Program-made: the position numbers and the translations under genes | Notes under the pieces: model-generated | What the model was told of the DNA's origin: nothing | Databases searched by the model: none | What the model saw: only the letters and a program-made list of their open reading frames with translations | Source: an uncultured Lautropia sp. | GTDB lineage: Bacteria; Pseudomonadota; Gammaproteobacteria; Burkholderiales; Burkholderiaceae_E | Direction of reading: 5' to 3' | DNA: 8,289 bases | NCBI GenBank assembly: GCA_938046755.1 | Contig: CALIXC010000110.1 | Location: 1 to 8,289 of the forward strand | Part shown: one piece after another, positions 6,013-8,289 of the stretch | Layout of the letters: each line of letters begins with the position of its first letter | Numbering within the stretch: the stretch's first letter is position 1

Positions 6013-7596
6013 ATGAAAGTCACCGCCGACGACGATAACCGTCTGCCCCCCGGCCGGACACCCCGGGTGCTGGTGGTGGACGACGAGGAAAGCCTGCGCG
6101 AGCTGCTGGAGCTGACGCTGGTGGGCATGGGGCTGGACGTGGATGTGGCCGAGGACCTGTCCACGGCACGTGCACTGCTGGAGCGCTACCGCTATTCGCT
6201 GTGTCTGACCGACATGCGCCTGCCCGACGGCAATGGCCTGGATCTGGTGCGGCTCATCAACAGCCAGTGGCGCGACACGCCGGTGGCCGTCATCACTGCC
6301 TACGCCAGTGCCGAAAATGCCGTGGCGGCGCTGAAGGCAGGGGCTTTCGATTATCTGAACAAGCCGGTGGGGCTGGATGCACTGCGGGTGCTGGTGCGTT
6401 CGGCACTGAAGCTCTCAGATACTCCTGCCACGAAGAATCCGGTTACGCCACCGACTGTGCAGCCTGGCGGCAAGTCCACCCGCCTGCTGGGCACGTCGCC
6501 CGCCATCGACGCGGTGCGCGCTTCCATCGCGCGCATGGCGCGCAGTATGGCGCCCGTGCACGTCACCGGTGAGTCCGGTTCCGGCAAGGAGCTGGCAGCA
6601 CGGCTCATTCACCAGTTGAGCGGGCGTGCCGAAGGGCCTTTCATCGCCGTGAACTGCGGCGCCATTCCCGAGAACCTGATGGAGTCGGAGTTCTTCGGCT
6701 ACCGCAAGGGGGCGTTCACGGGGGCGGACACCGACCGCATTGGCTTTTTCATGGCGGCCAATGGCGGCACGCTGTTTCTGGATGAGGTGGCCGATCTACC
6801 GCTGGCCATGCAGGTGAAGCTGCTGCGCGCCATTCAGGAAAAGCGCGTCCGCAAGGTGGGGGCGGTGACGGAAGAAGCGGTGGATGTGCGCATCGTCAGC
6901 GCCACCCACCAGAACCTGGCGCAGTGTGTGGCACAGGGACGGTTCCGGCAGGACCTTTTCTATCGGCTCAACGTGATCGAGCTGCGCATGCCGGCGCTGC
7001 GCGAGCGGCAGGAGGACGTGGGCGTTCTAGCCGATGCCATCCTGCAGCGGCTGGCACAGCGCAGCGGCCTGGAGGGGGTTCCGCAGCTCTCCAGCATGGC
7101 ACTGCGCTACCTGCAGAGCTATCCGTTTCCGGGCAACGTGCGCGAGCTGGAGAACATCCTGGAACGGGCGCTGGCCTTTTCCGATGGTCGCATGATCAAC
7201 GTCGAGGACCTGGGCCTGCGTCCCATCGTGACCGACGAGAAGGAACGCGAGCTGGATGATTCCCTGCACCAGGGGGTGGCTGCTCAGGGGGGAATACATC
7301 CTGGCCAGGGGCCGTCGGCCGCTGCACCCTGGAGCGCAGGGCAGGGGGCATCGGTGTCCGAAGGAAGTGTCGACGAAGGACCGGTCGCGTCATCGATGCC
7401 TGCTGCCAGCGCACCCCGCGGCTGGAAGCTGATTGACGGGGTGCCCACCTCGCTGCCCGATTACCTCGATCAGGTGGAGCGCGACGCCATCCTGCTGGCG
7501 CTGGAGCGTACCGGCCAGAATCGTACGGCGGCGGCGCGGTTGCTGGGCATCACGTTCCGTGCGTTGCGTTATCGATTGCAGCGGCTGGGAATCTGA
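6013..7596 (+). CDS. pilR: PilR, sigma-54-dependent response regulator of type IV pilus genes
   Basis: PilR, when phosphorylated by PilS, activates RpoN-dependent transcription, classically of the pilin gene pilA, which is not in this window. The 527-residue protein has a receiver domain (about 18-132) with acidic pocket D23/D24, phospho-acceptor D67 in LTDMRLPDG, T95 and K117. The AAA+ domain (about 155-400) has Walker A GESGSGKE (186-193), the sigma-54-contacting loop GAFTGA (233-238), Walker B LFLDE (254-258) and arginine-finger candidates R312 and R318 in FRQDLFYRLN. A Fis-type helix-turn-helix ends the protein (about 485-527, GQNRTAAARLLGITFRALRY). All motifs are intact. It is roughly 80 residues longer than Pseudomonas PilR (about 445), mostly from a Gly/Ser/Ala/Pro-rich linker at about 408-475. 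GGAG at 6003-6006 gives a well-spaced ribosome-binding site inside the end of pilS. Confidence 0.96.
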   Translation: MKVTADDDNRLPPGRTPRVLVVDDEESLRELLELTLVGMGLDVDVAEDLSTARALLERYRYSLCLTDMRLPDGNGLDLVRLINSQWRDTPVAVITAYASAENAVAALKAGAFDYLNKPVGLDALRVLVRSALKLSDTPATKNPVTPPTVQPGGKSTRLLGTSPAIDAVRASIARMARSMAPVHVTGESGSGKELAARLIHQLSGRAEGPFIAVNCGAIPENLMESEFFGYRKGAFTGADTDRIGFFMAANGGTLFLDEVADLPLAMQVKLLRAIQEKRVRKVGAVTEEAVDVRIVSATHQNLAQCVAQGRFRQDLFYRLNVIELRMPALRERQEDVGVLADAILQRLAQRSGLEGVPQLSSMALRYLQSYPFPGNVRELENILERALAFSDGRMINVEDLGLRPIVTDEKERELDDSLHQGVAAQGGIHPGQGPSAAAPWSAGQGASVSEGSVDEGPVASSMPAASAPRGWKLIDGVPTSLPDYLDQVERDAILLALERTGQNRTAAARLLGITFRALRYRLQRLGI

Positions 7597-8165
7597 TGGA
7601 GGCCAGAACGCTCTGGTTGCCGAACATGCGGATGATCGACAGCCCCAACCATGACGCGAGGCCCGAGGGTATCGCCATCGATACCGTCATCCTCCATTAC
7701 ATCAGCCTGCCACCCGAGCATTTCACGGGTGATGCGGTGGAGGCCCTGTTCACCAATCGTTTGGATGTCATGGCACACCCGTACTTTGCAGGGCTGGCCG
7801 GCGTGCGGGTGTCGTCGCATTTCTTCCTGCGCCGGCATGGCGAGCTGGTGCAGTTCGTCCATCCGGATCTGCGTGCCTGGCATGCCGGTGTTTCGCGCCT
7901 GCTGGATCGGGAGCGCTGCAACGATTTTTCCATCGGCATCGAGCTGGAAGGCAGTGGCCAGCGGCCGTTCACCGAAAGCCAGTATCGTCGTCTGGAGAAG
8001 CTGCTGGCCGCGCTCTTCCGGGCCTATCCCATTCGCTACATTGCTGGGCACAGCGATGTGGCACCGGGGCGCAAGGAAGATCCAGGCCCCTGGTTCCAGT
8101 GGTCCCGATTGAAGTCGCTGTTGGATGCGCATGGTGTGGAGCGCCCTTTTCCGGAAATCAGCTGA
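7596..8165 (+). CDS. ampD: AmpD, cytoplasmic 1,6-anhydro-N-acetylmuramyl-L-alanine amidase
   Basis: AmpD cleaves the stem peptide from anhydro-muropeptides during peptidoglycan recycling, which in many bacteria keeps AmpR-controlled beta-lactamase off. The 189-residue protein is the usual length and has no signal peptide, which separates it from periplasmic AmiD/AmiA-type amidases. Zinc ligands H34 (VILHYIS), H152 (AGHSDVAPGRKEDPGP) and D162 are present, as are catalytic E116 (IGIELEG) and K160. Numbering nearly matches the well-studied Citrobacter enzyme. The DSPNHDARP segment (15-23) and WHAG (95-98) are also typical. The ATG at 7596 overlaps the pilR TGA by one base, with GGGA at 7587-7590 as ribosome-binding site. 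The next ATG, at 7626, has no suitable site. Co-expression with pilSR is likely. No ampR or beta-lactamase gene is in the window. Confidence 0.95.
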   Translation: MEARTLWLPNMRMIDSPNHDARPEGIAIDTVILHYISLPPEHFTGDAVEALFTNRLDVMAHPYFAGLAGVRVSSHFFLRRHGELVQFVHPDLRAWHAGVSRLLDRERCNDFSIGIELEGSGQRPFTESQYRRLEKLLAALFRAYPIRYIAGHSDVAPGRKEDPGPWFQWSRLKSLLDAHGVERPFPEIS

Positions 8166-8289
8166 TGCGCTGATGTGCATGTGATGGCGGTATTGAGTGG
8201 GCGGTGTCGAGTGGTTGTTCCCCGGTCTGCCACCGCGCCTGGTGCGGATGCCATGACGGCAGCGTGCATGATCCGCAGTGATGCCCCAT
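8166..8289. other. Intergenic end of window, no supported gene
   Basis: I see no strong hairpin with a T-tract after ampD, so the end of the operon is not marked here. ATG at 8253 (reading MTAACMIRSDAP) and at 8268 open frames that run off the window edge and could be the start of a following plus-strand gene. With at most 12 codons visible, this cannot be supported. Confidence 0.4.

Noticed and set aside
8161..8175. GCTGATG direct repeat at the end of ampD
   Set aside because: Two short copies one base apart, partly within the stop codon region; consistent with chance.
8253..8289. Possible start of a following gene at the right edge
   Set aside because: Only 12 codons are visible and there is no clear ribosome-binding site or recognisable N-terminus.

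Overview
The window looks like chromosomal DNA from a G+C-rich betaproteobacterium, most likely Burkholderiales. The gene order ffh / ypjD / PP0621-family protein / pilS / pilR / ampD is, from memory, common in that order, and G/C-biased third codon positions agree. The genus cannot be fixed from the sequence; a Lautropia-like organism is only a guess.

Layout. The left third is on the minus strand. A family-14-like (Core-2/I-branching) glycosyltransferase gene (124-981) is followed by a GC-rich hairpin (79-111). A 334-base gap (982-1315) then holds several hairpins, one perfect 12-bp inverted repeat and a short AT-rich patch. Next comes ffh (1316-2707), the signal recognition particle GTPase. 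A 99-base divergent spacer separates ffh from a plus-strand cluster running to 8165: ypjD (inner-membrane CcsA/HemX-like protein), a small PP0621-family zinc-binding membrane protein, pilS, pilR and ampD.

How the genes work together. PilS (six-TM histidine kinase) and PilR (sigma-54-dependent response regulator) are the two-component pair that classically controls type IV pilin transcription. Their genes abut exactly (stop followed directly by start). ampD overlaps pilR by one base, so the cytoplasmic muropeptide-recycling amidase is probably co-transcribed with the pilus regulators. ypjD and the PP0621-family gene are 19 bases apart and probably belong to the same transcript.

The window is mainly conserved, ordinary chromosome, and I see no mobile element, CRISPR array, tRNA or rRNA. 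The points worth a second look are small: a 59-codon reading frame bridging the PP0621-family gene and pilS with ATGA overlaps at both ends; the structured region upstream of the glycosyltransferase gene; a likely leaderless GTG start for ypjD; and low-complexity linkers in PilR and YpjD.
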